Shown here piece by piece: positions 42,063 through 50,669 of a stretch of DNA of 64,000 bases (positions are counted from its first letter, which is position 1; each line of letters begins with the position of its first letter). A model generated the notes under the pieces. That model did not search any database. It saw only the letters and a list, made by a program, of their open reading frames with translations, and was not told where the DNA came from. The stretch spans positions 5,146,001 through 5,210,000 of the forward strand of contig NZ_CP119766.1 of assembly GCF_030378165.1 (NCBI RefSeq), in the 5' to 3' direction. This DNA is from Flavobacterium panacagri (GTDB taxonomy: Bacteria; Bacteroidota; Bacteroidia; Flavobacteriales; Flavobacteriaceae). A program made the position numbers and the translations under genes.

Positions 42063-43460
42063 TTACATATAACCTGCCCCATCTGTTTTACTTAATCGTG
42101 AAAACGTGATGCTGGATAAAATTGTAAAAACAGCCAAAACTATAAAAGTATATTGAAATGCTTTTGTAGTATTCAATTCAAATATGCCAGACTGAAACAA
42201 AGACAAAACCAAACTAGCTACAGAAACTCCAAAACTTACAGACAACTGCTGCATGATAACCAACATCGTATTCCCGCCACTCGCTGTGTCCTGATCTAAG
42301 TCAGACAGTGTTATGGTATTCATTGCTGACATTTGAATGGATGTAAAAACACCATAAAAAATCATCAGTACAATATAATAAGGCAATGGCGTTTCTTTGG
42401 TCACAAAACCTAAAACAATCAATATCATTCCTAATAAAATGGTATTACTAATTAAGACCGTTCTGTAGCCGAAGAATTTTATAATACTAACCATAAAAGG
42501 CTTAACCGCCACGTTTGACAAAGCAGACGGAAGCAAAAGCAATCCCGATACCGAAGCCGAATAACCAAAACTCGTTTGCAGCATTAAAGGCAGTAATAAA
42601 GGTAATCCGCCAATTCCTAGTCTTGTAATTAAACTTCCTTTTAAACCAATTTTTAAAGTTCGGATGTTGAGCAGTCTCAAATCGATAATGGGTTTTTCTG
42701 TTTTTTTATAATGGATATAATAGAAAAGCGACAATAAACCTGAAAGAAAAAGCAGACCTAAAATAACCATCATATGAGTTCTGCCGTTTCCTATAAGTTC
42801 AAGAACCATTGTAATAAATATTAGCGCCAAGCTAAAATAAACCAATCCTCTAAAATCAAAACGACCAACAGCATGTTTAAAATTAGGCATGATTTTGTAT
42901 GCCATCGAAATTCCTATAATGCCAATTGGAACATTCACTAAAAATATCCAATGCCAAGACAAATTATCAGAGAGAAAGCCACCGAGACTTGGGCCGGCAA
43001 CCATTCCTAAGAGTCCAAAAACAGTAATAAAGTTCATTGTTTTTAAAAGTTCGCTTTTAGGATATTGATATAAAATAGCCAGCCTTGCAATTGGAACCAT
43101 CATCGACGCTCCTATTGCCTGTAAAACTCGGGCTAAATTAAAAGTCTGCAAATCGACAGAAAGTGCGCAAAACAAAGAACCTGTCACAAATAAAAAAACC
43201 GCAATCATAAACATGGTTCTGGTGCCAAATTTATCGGCAAGCCAACCAGACAACGGAATAAACATAGCTAATGTAAGCGTATAAGTAACAATTACAGAAT
43301 GCATTTCGGTTGCAGAATATCCCATATCTCTCGCAATAGAAGGCAATGAAGTGTTGAGAATGGTGCCGTCTAATGACTGAATGAACATCGCAATTGCGGT
43401 AACCCATGGCAAAAGATGTACAGCGTTTTGTTCTTTTTTTTCTTCTGTTTTGTCTGACAT
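42063..43460 (-). CDS. MFS drug exporter of the DHA2 family (MdtD-like)
   Basis: A 465-residue inner-membrane proton-coupled exporter with about 14 helices. It matches MdtD/EmrB proteins: FIQSLDGTILNTSLPSIA in helix 1, LSGWLADKFGTRTMF in the loop 2-3 motif, ARVLQAIGASMMVPIARL, and WHWIFLVNVPIGIIG. The frame extends upstream to TTG 43517, but the ATG at 43460 (MSDKTEEKKEQ) has an AAAGGAA ribosome-binding-like sequence 5 bp ahead and is preferred. It is divergent from the mpg gene. The substrate is unknown. Confidence 0.92.
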   Translation of the reverse strand: MSDKTEEKKEQNAVHLLPWVTAIAMFIQSLDGTILNTSLPSIARDMGYSATEMHSVIVTYTLTLAMFIPLSGWLADKFGTRTMFMIAVFLFVTGSLFCALSVDLQTFNLARVLQAIGASMMVPIARLAILYQYPKSELLKTMNFITVFGLLGMVAGPSLGGFLSDNLSWHWIFLVNVPIGIIGISMAYKIMPNFKHAVGRFDFRGLVYFSLALIFITMVLELIGNGRTHMMVILGLLFLSGLLSLFYYIHYKKTEKPIIDLRLLNIRTLKIGLKGSLITRLGIGGLPLLLPLMLQTSFGYSASVSGLLLLPSALSNVAVKPFMVSIIKFFGYRTVLISNTILLGMILIVLGFVTKETPLPYYIVLMIFYGVFTSIQMSAMNTITLSDLDQDTASGGNTMLVIMQQLSVSFGVSVASLVLSLFQSGIFELNTTKAFQYTFIVLAVFTILSSITFSRLSKTDGAGYM

Positions 43461-43618
43461 ATTTGTTCCTTTACTATAATCTTTAGAATAGTAATAAAAA
43501 ACGCTCTTTAGTTTCAAGAGAGTTCTTTAGTGAATTCAGTTAAATTTAAGGAATCTTAATTTATAACGAGTTTATTTTTTAAATTTAAAAACAGTTACTT
43601 TTTAATCTGTATTTGACT

Positions 43619-44251
43619 ATGATCGAAAATTCTACAAAATATCCTTTTAAACTGCCTTTCTCTTATTATTTAAATCCTGACGTACTTTTTTTGGCAAAAG
43701 ATCTTTTGGGAAAAGTTCTTCATACGCAAATAGATGGAAAAACAACCAGCGGTATTATCGTAGAAACTGAGGCTTATTTTGGCGTACAGGATAAAGCCTC
43801 TCATGCTTATGGAGGCCGAAGAACAAATAGAACCGAAACAATGTACAGCAGCGGCGGTGTTTCCTATGTTTATTTGTGCTACGGAATTCATCATCTTTTC
43901 AATATTGTAAGCTCAGTTGAAGGAGAGCCACATGCCGTTTTAATAAGAGCAATTGAACCTTTAGAAGGAAAAGAAATTATGGAAGAAAGAAGAAATATGG
44001 CTTTCTCTAAAGCGGCAATTACTTCTGGGCCTGGCTCTGCTGCAAAAGCTTTAGGAATTGATGCTTCTTTTAATAAAAAGGATTTAAACGGAGAGGAGAT
44101 CTGGCTTGAAGATCATGGCATTCGATATGATGAAGAAGAAATTGTCGCAACGCCTCGTGTTGGAGTTGCCTACGCTCAGGAAGACGCCCTTTTGCCTTGG
44201 CGCTTTTTTGTTAAAGGAAATAAATATGTCAGCAAACCCAATAAAATATAA
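43619..44251 (+). CDS. mpg: DNA-3-methyladenine glycosylase (AAG/MPG type)
   Basis: A 210-residue base-excision repair enzyme that removes alkylated and deaminated purines. Family motifs are clear: VETEAYFG with the catalytic Glu, DKASHAYGGRRTNRTETMY, GGVSYVYLCYGIHHLFNIV (the Tyr that intercalates into DNA lies in this region), RAIEPLEG and TSGPGSAAKALG. The start is ATG 43619 (MIENSTKYP); the frame reaches an upstream TTG that I reject. A bidirectional terminator follows directly after the stop. Confidence 0.95.
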   Translation: MIENSTKYPFKLPFSYYLNPDVLFLAKDLLGKVLHTQIDGKTTSGIIVETEAYFGVQDKASHAYGGRRTNRTETMYSSGGVSYVYLCYGIHHLFNIVSSVEGEPHAVLIRAIEPLEGKEIMEERRNMAFSKAAITSGPGSAAKALGIDASFNKKDLNGEEIWLEDHGIRYDEEEIVATPRVGVAYAQEDALLPWRFFVKGNKYVSKPNKI

Positions 44252-44252
44252 A

Positions 44253-44282
44253 GCCAAACTATAATTTAAATGATAGTTTGGC
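44253..44282. terminator. Bidirectional terminator
   Basis: Perfect arms GCCAAACTAT (44253-44262) and ATAGTTTGGC (44273-44282) lie between the convergent mpg and GH95 genes. The loop is AT-rich and there is no long T run, so strength is uncertain. Confidence 0.65.
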
Positions 44283-44301
44283 CTAACAAGTTAGAAAAGG
44301 A

Positions 44302-46773
44302 TTACTTAGAAGCTATAATAGTGTAAGCAGTTCCTTTTTTAGTATCAAATGTTGCTGTATAACCAATAGATGATTTTTTACTTTTAACGTTTAGTTTTTC
44401 AATTATAAATGGTTCAGCAGACCTTACAGAACAAGTGCCTCCAATATTAGACACAATTTTTGCTTGAGTCAATTTACCTGCATTCCATTTAATATCTACT
44501 TTGAAATTCCCTTTTGCAGTAATTCCTTTTATTTCGCCGTCTGTCCAAGAATCTGGCAAGGCAGGAAGCAAATGTATTTCTTTATTCTGACTCTGCATTA
44601 ACATTTCGATTACACCGGCAGTTCCTGCAAAATTTCCATCGATTTGGAAAGGCGGATGCGCGTCAAACAAATTTGGATAACAACCTCCATGTCGTTTGTA
44701 CTTAGGATCATTATCTTTTGTTAATCTTAATTGATTTTTGAATAATGTATAAGCGTGATTTCCGTCTAAAAGTCTCGCCCACATATTTACTTTCCAAGCT
44801 AAACTCCAGCCTGTTCCATCGTCGCCGCGCAGTTCTAATGTTTTCTTTGCTGCTGTGGCTAATTCTGGTGTATTGAGCGGCGAAATTAAATTAGCTGGAT
44901 GCAAAGCATACAAATGAGAAGTATGCCTGTGATGCGGATCTTCTTCTTCAAAATCTTTATACCATTCTAACAATTGTCCTTTACTTCCAATTTGAAAAGG
45001 CAGTAATTCATCAGCTGCTTTATTTACTTTTTCTCTGAATTCTGAATCGGTTCCTAAAACTTTAGAAGCTTCAACTGTATTTTCGAATAAATCTTTAATA
45101 ATTCCAATATCCATTGTAGAAGCCGTCGTTACGACACCTTTCTTTTTGCCATCGTAATAAAACATATTTTCTGGCGAAGTCGAAGGCATGGTAACCAAAT
45201 GGCCGTTTTTGTCTTTCTGCAACCAGTCTAAACTAAATTCTGCAGCACCTTTAATAATTGGATATACTTTTTTCAAATAGGCTTTATCGCCAGTGTATTC
45301 ATAATGTTCCCATAAATGTCTGCTCAGCCAGTTCGCTCCCATATACCAGTTGGCCCACATTGGATCGCCTTTTCCAAAATCGCCTACAGGATTTGTCATC
45401 GCCCAGATATCTGAATTATGGTGCAAAACCCAGCCGTTGGCATGATAATAACTTTTGGCGGTTTCGGTTCCTGTTACAGAAGCATTTTTAATATATTCGT
45501 CAAGTGGAAAAAATAATTCAGACAAACTTCCTGATTCTACAGGCCAGTAATTCATCTGTAAATTGATGTTTGTTGTGTAGTTACTGCTCCAAGGCGCACG
45601 AAGTTTATTATTCCAAATTCCTTGTAAATTGGCTGGTGCGTTGTGTGTGCGAGAAGAAGAAATCAACAAATAACGTCCAAACTGAAAAAACAAAGCTTCT
45701 AATCCAGCATCTTTTTCTCCTTTTGCATATTCTTCCAATCGTACATCTGTTGCTAGATTAGATTTATTGGTTTCTTTTTCATTCAACTTTAAGGAAACCC
45801 TATTGAAGAGTTTTTGAAAATCGGCTATATGCTCTTTTAATAAACTATCGTACTTTTTAGCAATTACCTTTTTAATCGGAGCTTCAGCAAATTGATGTTC
45901 GTCTTTTCCTTCGCTGTCAGGGCATTTATCAAATCCGTTGAAACTAGTTGCAGCCGAAACGAAAAGCAAAATCTCCGAGGCATTTTTAATCACTAATTTA
46001 TTTCCGTCAGCACTTATTTCTCCGTCTTTTATGACAGGTTTAATAATCAGTTCAAAACGCATTCCTCTGCATCCTGACGCATCTTCGTAAATGACTGGTT
46101 CTTTGTTGTAATCAATATAATTTGGATCAGAATGTGATGGTGCTTTTCCTTTTAAAACCAAGGTCTGATTTTGCACTGTTCTTTCATTTTTCAAAAGACT
46201 TGAAGCATCCAGTGTCACAGAAAGTTTCTTTAATTGATCTGCCGAAAGTTTAATCACAATACATTGCGCAGGTGCCGAAGCAAAAATTTCTCTTTTGTAC
46301 TTTACACCAGCAACACTAAAATTGGTAACTGCCAATCCTGTCTGTAATTCTAGACTTCTATTATAATTCTCTGTTTTTTGTCCACCAAAATCTTGTTTTA
46401 AAATAAGATCTCCCAACGGCATAAAACTTTCGCTGTAAGGCCCCTGCATATTTTTAGTTAAAGCATAGGCTTTCTCAAAATCCTCCTTCGTCAACGCTTC
46501 TCTAATTAAAGCTAAATTCTTAAAAGCATCTGGATTTACATTTTTTTGCACCGGCCCGCCGCTCCATAAAGTGGCTTCATTGAGCTGAATTAATTCAGAA
46601 TCCACTTTTCCAAAAACCATTGCACCAAGCGTACCATTTCCTATTGGTAAAGCTTCTGTCCATTCAACAGCTGGCTGCTTGTATTGCAGTTTTAAATCTT
46701 GCTGTGCAAAAACAGAAAATCCTGTCAGTATTAACAATAAAAAAAGACTTTTTTGAAAAGAATGGTTTGGCAT
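44302..46773 (-). CDS. Glycoside hydrolase family 95 (alpha-L-fucosidase/galactosidase)
   Basis: An 823-residue exported inverting hydrolase (signal peptide ending near FAQQ). Family features: ALPIGNGTLGAMVFG and QLNEATLWSGGP in the N-terminal domain, NINLQMNYWPVESG with the catalytic asparagines, the acid residue in STSPENMFY, and QIDGNFAGTAGVIEML with the Asp contributing to the active site. GH95 enzymes remove alpha-1,2-L-fucose or alpha-L-galactose; both occur in pectin and xyloglucan side chains. It is the last gene of the pectin locus, 147 bp after the GH51 gene. Which sugar it prefers cannot be decided here. Confidence 0.94.
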   Translation of the reverse strand: MPNHSFQKSLFLLLILTGFSVFAQQDLKLQYKQPAVEWTEALPIGNGTLGAMVFGKVDSELIQLNEATLWSGGPVQKNVNPDAFKNLALIREALTKEDFEKAYALTKNMQGPYSESFMPLGDLILKQDFGGQKTENYNRSLELQTGLAVTNFSVAGVKYKREIFASAPAQCIVIKLSADQLKKLSVTLDASSLLKNERTVQNQTLVLKGKAPSHSDPNYIDYNKEPVIYEDASGCRGMRFELIIKPVIKDGEISADGNKLVIKNASEILLFVSAATSFNGFDKCPDSEGKDEHQFAEAPIKKVIAKKYDSLLKEHIADFQKLFNRVSLKLNEKETNKSNLATDVRLEEYAKGEKDAGLEALFFQFGRYLLISSSRTHNAPANLQGIWNNKLRAPWSSNYTTNINLQMNYWPVESGSLSELFFPLDEYIKNASVTGTETAKSYYHANGWVLHHNSDIWAMTNPVGDFGKGDPMWANWYMGANWLSRHLWEHYEYTGDKAYLKKVYPIIKGAAEFSLDWLQKDKNGHLVTMPSTSPENMFYYDGKKKGVVTTASTMDIGIIKDLFENTVEASKVLGTDSEFREKVNKAADELLPFQIGSKGQLLEWYKDFEEEDPHHRHTSHLYALHPANLISPLNTPELATAAKKTLELRGDDGTGWSLAWKVNMWARLLDGNHAYTLFKNQLRLTKDNDPKYKRHGGCYPNLFDAHPPFQIDGNFAGTAGVIEMLMQSQNKEIHLLPALPDSWTDGEIKGITAKGNFKVDIKWNAGKLTQAKIVSNIGGTCSVRSAEPFIIEKLNVKSKKSSIGYTATFDTKKGTAYTIIASK

Positions 46774-46829
46774 ATATTTTTATTTTAAATGATAGTATGA
46801 ATTAAAAGGAGCCAATTTATATTTTTAGA

Positions 46830-46860
46830 AACCTGACAGGTTTTAAAAACCTGTCAGGTT
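46830..46860. terminator. Inverted repeat between GH51 and GH95 genes
   Basis: Arms AACCTGACAGGT (46830-46841) and ACCTGTCAGGTT (46849-46860) enclose TTTAAAA. In the minus direction the stem lies 60 bp after the GH51 stop and may end or attenuate that transcript. The AACCTGACAGGTT sequence is also a common Bacteroidota intergenic repeat. Confidence 0.6.
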
Positions 46861-46919
46861 TAATCGTATGGATAAAAATATTCTATTTCAGTCCTTGATT
46901 ATTCGTATAAATACTAATT

Positions 46920-48899
46920 TTAGATTGTTTTCAATTTCAAAACAGTTACAGAATAAGCAGGAAGATTCAATTGCTGCTTTCCTTTTGTTATTTTGTATTC
47001 ACTTTGTTTTGGAGTAATTTTTTTAGGTTCTGCAAACGTATTTTCATCTTGTAAATTTGCGCTTACCAAACTAATTATACTTCCTTTTGATCCCAATTTT
47101 GCTCCTTTTAAATCAATACTAACTTCTGATGCTGTCGATGCTGTATTAACCAATTTCACAATAATTTCTTTACTGTTTACATCTTTTACTGCTGAAGCAT
47201 ATAAATTATTCTGACCAATTAAAGCTTTTCCATCCTGAGTAATATCCAACAAATCAGTTCCTTTATTGGTGGAGAATAATTGCTGTACATAATAATTGGC
47301 TGAACCATGAGAATCCAAATTATTAAACCAAATCATATCTGGTGTCCACTGCCAAGCATCTTCGTGTGCCATCAAAGGAGCGTAAGAGGTTAAATGAACT
47401 ACTGCTGCATTTCTTTCCAATCCTGTCATAAAAGCCGCTTCAGAAAAAGCACATTCCCAATTATTTCTGTTATTCGGATTGGCACCTGAAACACTTTGCG
47501 CTGCATATTCTCCAGCAAATATTTTTGGGCCTTTTCGGTCATATTTATCATAGCGGCCGGCATTTTCCCTAAACCATTTCGGGCTTTGGTAATAATGTTC
47601 ATCAACTAACTCTGCATTCAGTTTTTTAAGTTCTTCCATTGCAAAATCAAAGTGTTCGCCATCTGGAGAAGGCCCGCTTCCTGAAACAATTATAATGTTT
47701 GGATATTTTGCTTTAATTGCTTTTTCAAAAACCTTATATCTATCAATATAATCTGGCCCCCATTGTTCGTTTCCAACTCCGATATATTTTAAATTAAATG
47801 GTTTTGGATGTCCCATATCCGAACGGATTTTACCCCAATTTGTCGTCACTGCGCCATTAGCAAATTCAATCAAATCTAAAGCATCCTGCACATACGGATC
47901 CAGTTCGTCTAAAGGAGTCAACTCTCCTGTATTGTACTGACATGCCATACCGCAACTTAAAATTGGAAGCGGTTCTGCGCCAATGTCTTCTGAAAGCTGG
48001 AAATATTCAAAAAAACCTAATCCGAAACTTTGAAAATAATCAGGAGTTAGTTTATGGTTGAACTCTACATTCCAACGGTTCATTTTTGTTTCTCTATCTT
48101 CTACATTTCCAATCGATTTTTTCCATTGGTAACGATCAGCCAAAGTTCTTCCTTCTACAATACAACCACCTGGAAAACGTAAAAATCCGGGTTTCATATC
48201 ATACAAAAGCTGTACAAGATCTTTACGAAGGCCATTTTTTCTGTTTTTCCAAGTATCTTCTGGGAACAGCGAAATCATATCTAAATCTATCGTTCCTGTT
48301 CCATCAAAAGTGATCTTCAGCTTTGCTTTTGCCTCGGTTTGAGTAGCTGTAATTTGAGCTGTATAATTTGCCCATTGCTCCGATTTTGGTACAATACTCG
48401 TTTCTCCCAGTACTTTTTGGTCTTTACCAATTAACTGCACAATGATTTTTTTGATGTCTCCTTTAGGATTGGACGCTTTTAAAGAAAGATTGTATTTTGC
48501 ATCTTTCTTTACTCCCATTCCTCTGAAACCTTCATTTATTAAGGCATAACCTTTATCATTATTAATTTCAACTCGGCAAAAATTAGTATTATTGGATGCT
48601 ATGTTAATAGGCAACGCACTACCCGATTCTTTGTTTAAAGATGACCTTTTGGTATTAGGCTGCTCCCATCCCATCAAAGGTTTTTCAAATTCGAAAGATC
48701 TGTTTTTAATCATTTCCGCGTATAGTCCGCCATCTGCAGCAAAATTGATGTCTTCAAAAAACAAACCAAACATAGTTGGCTGGATCTTAGTTATCGTTTT
48801 GGAAGCATCAACTTCTAAAGTCGCTTTTTGAGCATTTCCATAAATACTACTAAATAGTAAACCACTTATGAATAATGTTGAAATTACATTTCTTTTCAT
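46920..48899 (-). CDS. GH51 alpha-L-arabinofuranosidase
   Basis: A 659-residue exported retaining hydrolase. The signal peptide ends near GNAQ (residue 24). A carbohydrate-binding-module-like region (CBM4_9-type, about 85-215) precedes the barrel. The acid/base is Glu378 in VGNEQWGPD and the nucleophile is Glu464 in FAGEYAAQ. A C-terminal beta domain closes the protein. It strips arabinose from arabinan or arabinogalactan side chains of rhamnogalacturonan I. The frame extends to TTG 48932, but ATG 48899 (MKRNVISTLF) directly begins the signal peptide. It follows the GH28 gene by 126 bp. Confidence 0.95.
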   Translation of the reverse strand: MKRNVISTLFISGLLFSSIYGNAQKATLEVDASKTITKIQPTMFGLFFEDINFAADGGLYAEMIKNRSFEFEKPLMGWEQPNTKRSSLNKESGSALPINIASNNTNFCRVEINNDKGYALINEGFRGMGVKKDAKYNLSLKASNPKGDIKKIIVQLIGKDQKVLGETSIVPKSEQWANYTAQITATQTEAKAKLKITFDGTGTIDLDMISLFPEDTWKNRKNGLRKDLVQLLYDMKPGFLRFPGGCIVEGRTLADRYQWKKSIGNVEDRETKMNRWNVEFNHKLTPDYFQSFGLGFFEYFQLSEDIGAEPLPILSCGMACQYNTGELTPLDELDPYVQDALDLIEFANGAVTTNWGKIRSDMGHPKPFNLKYIGVGNEQWGPDYIDRYKVFEKAIKAKYPNIIIVSGSGPSPDGEHFDFAMEELKKLNAELVDEHYYQSPKWFRENAGRYDKYDRKGPKIFAGEYAAQSVSGANPNNRNNWECAFSEAAFMTGLERNAAVVHLTSYAPLMAHEDAWQWTPDMIWFNNLDSHGSANYYVQQLFSTNKGTDLLDITQDGKALIGQNNLYASAVKDVNSKEIIVKLVNTASTASEVSIDLKGAKLGSKGSIISLVSANLQDENTFAEPKKITPKQSEYKITKGKQQLNLPAYSVTVLKLKTI

Positions 48900-49025
48900 T
48901 GTATTGTTTTTATATTGAGAATATACTTGCAATATATTAATTAATCTTTTTAGAGCCTATGAAAAGTATCACGTCACAAAAGTTTATTGTTACTTTTACA
49001 CTTATAATTCTTTCACAAGAATAGA

Positions 49026-50465
49026 TCACTTCTTAACTGCCTCATACTTATTTGGAAAAGCCGCTTCTCCATCTAAATTGATCAATTTCAAAACATCAAC
49101 ATTTTTACTTTCAACTGCATATTTAAAGTAATCTGGTTTGTTTTTTCCCCATTGTACTGTGCAGTTCTGAACTTTGATGCTTTCGGCAGTATCAAAATAA
49201 AATCCTGAAGTGCTTCCTTTTACAAAACCTTCCACTTTTGCAGGTCGTCTATCGTATAATCCGCCAGGAAAAGCAGTTGTTTTGTCCATAAAAACACTCA
49301 CATTATCAAAGACAATATTCTTGATTTTATCTTTTGATTCTCCGCTTACAAAAACACCGTTTTCTCCTGTACATTGAATATTAGAAAAATAAATATTCTT
49401 AATCTCGCCTACTTTTCCTTCTGTTGCTCCTTTTGGAAAACGCCAGTTTGCATCTTTATGATTCGCTTTTGCTCTGCTGAAAGCCGTTATGTAAATTGGT
49501 TCTGCTTTTCCCCACCAAGTATCAGTGTTTAATTTACTTTCGATAATGATGTTAGAGAAAATAACATCGCTTACTGTCCCTTCATCACGATTCTGAATTC
49601 CTAATGCACGATTGCTATTTTTGATGATACAATTATTGAAAACTACTTGTCGAATCGCATCCATATTTTCTGAACCAATTTTAATGGCACAGCTGCTGCT
49701 GGTCATCGTACAATTGGTTACCGTAATATTTTCGCAGGCACCAAATTCTTCAAACTCCCTTCTATTTTTCAAACAGATACAATCGTCGCCACTTTCGATA
49801 TAACAATCGCTGATTCTCACATTTTTTGAATGATCTAAATCGATTCCGTCGCTGTTGCGGACTTTCAAACTATTCAGCAAAGTAATGCCACTGATGACAA
49901 CATCATTACAACCAATCAAATGTACTGTCCAATAGGCAGAATTTCCAATGTGGACATCTTTGATTCTAATATTTTTACCGCCGATAATCGTTAATACGTG
50001 AGGTCTTGGGTCTAATACATTGAACGGTTTTAAGACATAAGCATCCTCTTCTTCTGCACCCATAAAAGAAATTCCGTTTCCATCTATTTTTCCGCTGCCG
50101 CTAATGGTAAAATCTTCTATATTTTCTCCGCCAATCCAAATTGTTCCTTCTCCTGGATTGGTTCTGAAAGCACTTTTAGTATAAAGCTTTTCGTCAGGAC
50201 TTGCTAATAATTTAGCACCAGCTTCGATATGTAAATCTACTTTTGATTTTACATCAATTGGCCCAGCTAAAAAGGTAAATGGTGCCGGAATTAAAACTCT
50301 TCCGCCTGTTTTACTACAGGCATCAATTGCTTTTTGGATAGCTGCTGCATCATTGGTTTTTCCGTCTCCTTTTGCTCCGTATTTTTTAATATCGTAAATT
50401 TTCTGTGCGGAAACGGTTAACGAAAGGCAGAAAATGATGAGCGCGATTATAGATTTCTTGTTCAT
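49026..50465 (-). CDS. GH28 family glycosidase (polygalacturonase-like), copy 1
   Basis: A 479-residue exported right-handed beta-helix enzyme (signal peptide ending near VSAQ). It starts with the pectinase-typical YDIKKYGAKGDGKTNDAAAI. The active-site aspartates appear in RNSDGIDLD and ESGDDCICLK. The classical GHG and RIK motifs of endo-polygalacturonase are absent: SSCAIKIGSE and ALGIQNRDEG stand in these places. It therefore probably cleaves a modified or branched galacturonan, or an oligomer, rather than plain homogalacturonan. It follows the second GH28 gene by 204 bp. Confidence 0.92.
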   Translation of the reverse strand: MNKKSIIALIIFCLSLTVSAQKIYDIKKYGAKGDGKTNDAAAIQKAIDACSKTGGRVLIPAPFTFLAGPIDVKSKVDLHIEAGAKLLASPDEKLYTKSAFRTNPGEGTIWIGGENIEDFTISGSGKIDGNGISFMGAEEEDAYVLKPFNVLDPRPHVLTIIGGKNIRIKDVHIGNSAYWTVHLIGCNDVVISGITLLNSLKVRNSDGIDLDHSKNVRISDCYIESGDDCICLKNRREFEEFGACENITVTNCTMTSSSCAIKIGSENMDAIRQVVFNNCIIKNSNRALGIQNRDEGTVSDVIFSNIIIESKLNTDTWWGKAEPIYITAFSRAKANHKDANWRFPKGATEGKVGEIKNIYFSNIQCTGENGVFVSGESKDKIKNIVFDNVSVFMDKTTAFPGGLYDRRPAKVEGFVKGSTSGFYFDTAESIKVQNCTVQWGKNKPDYFKYAVESKNVDVLKLINLDGEAAFPNKYEAVKK

Positions 50466-50519
50466 TTCTTTTTATTTTAATCTGTATTTTTTTATCTCAT
50501 TGGTTCGCAAAAATTATAA

Positions 50520-50596
50520 TCTCCCGCAGATCTTGCAGATTTAACAGATATGTAATTAAAATCTATTAATCTGCTAAATCTGCAGAATCTGCGAGA
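50520..50596. repeat. Intergenic hairpin element between the GH28 genes
   Basis: Imperfect inverted arms of about 28 bp (50520-50549 and 50569-50596), built of CGCAGAT, TTGCAGATTT or CTGCAGATTT and CAGAT blocks. The same GCAGATT-type blocks occur in the element at 13673-13947, so this is probably a member of the same intergenic family. Confidence 0.6.
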
Positions 50597-50637
50597 AACT
50601 AAAAAATCCTTGTTAATCTTAGAATCTGTGGCAAAAA

Positions 50638-50665
50638 AAACTTTGCGTCTTAGCGCCTTTGTGGC
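50638..50665. repeat. 28-bp gene-end repeat, copy 2
   Basis: AAACTTTGCGTCTTAGCG plus CCTTTGTGGC lies 4 bp beyond the stop of the second GH28 gene, in the same orientation as the copies at 13953 and 52374. Confidence 0.75.
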
Positions 50666-50669
50666 CAAC

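Noticed and set aside
43461..43517. N-terminal extension of the MFS exporter from TTG 43517
   Set aside because: The extension is polar and atypical, while ATG 43460 has a good ribosome-binding-like sequence and begins the usual family N-terminus.
49007..49022. ATTCTT-N4-AAGAAT palindrome after the GH28 stop as a sensor operator
   Set aside because: It is short and AT-rich, hybrid sensors usually bind direct repeats, and no second copy was noticed in front of the other locus genes.
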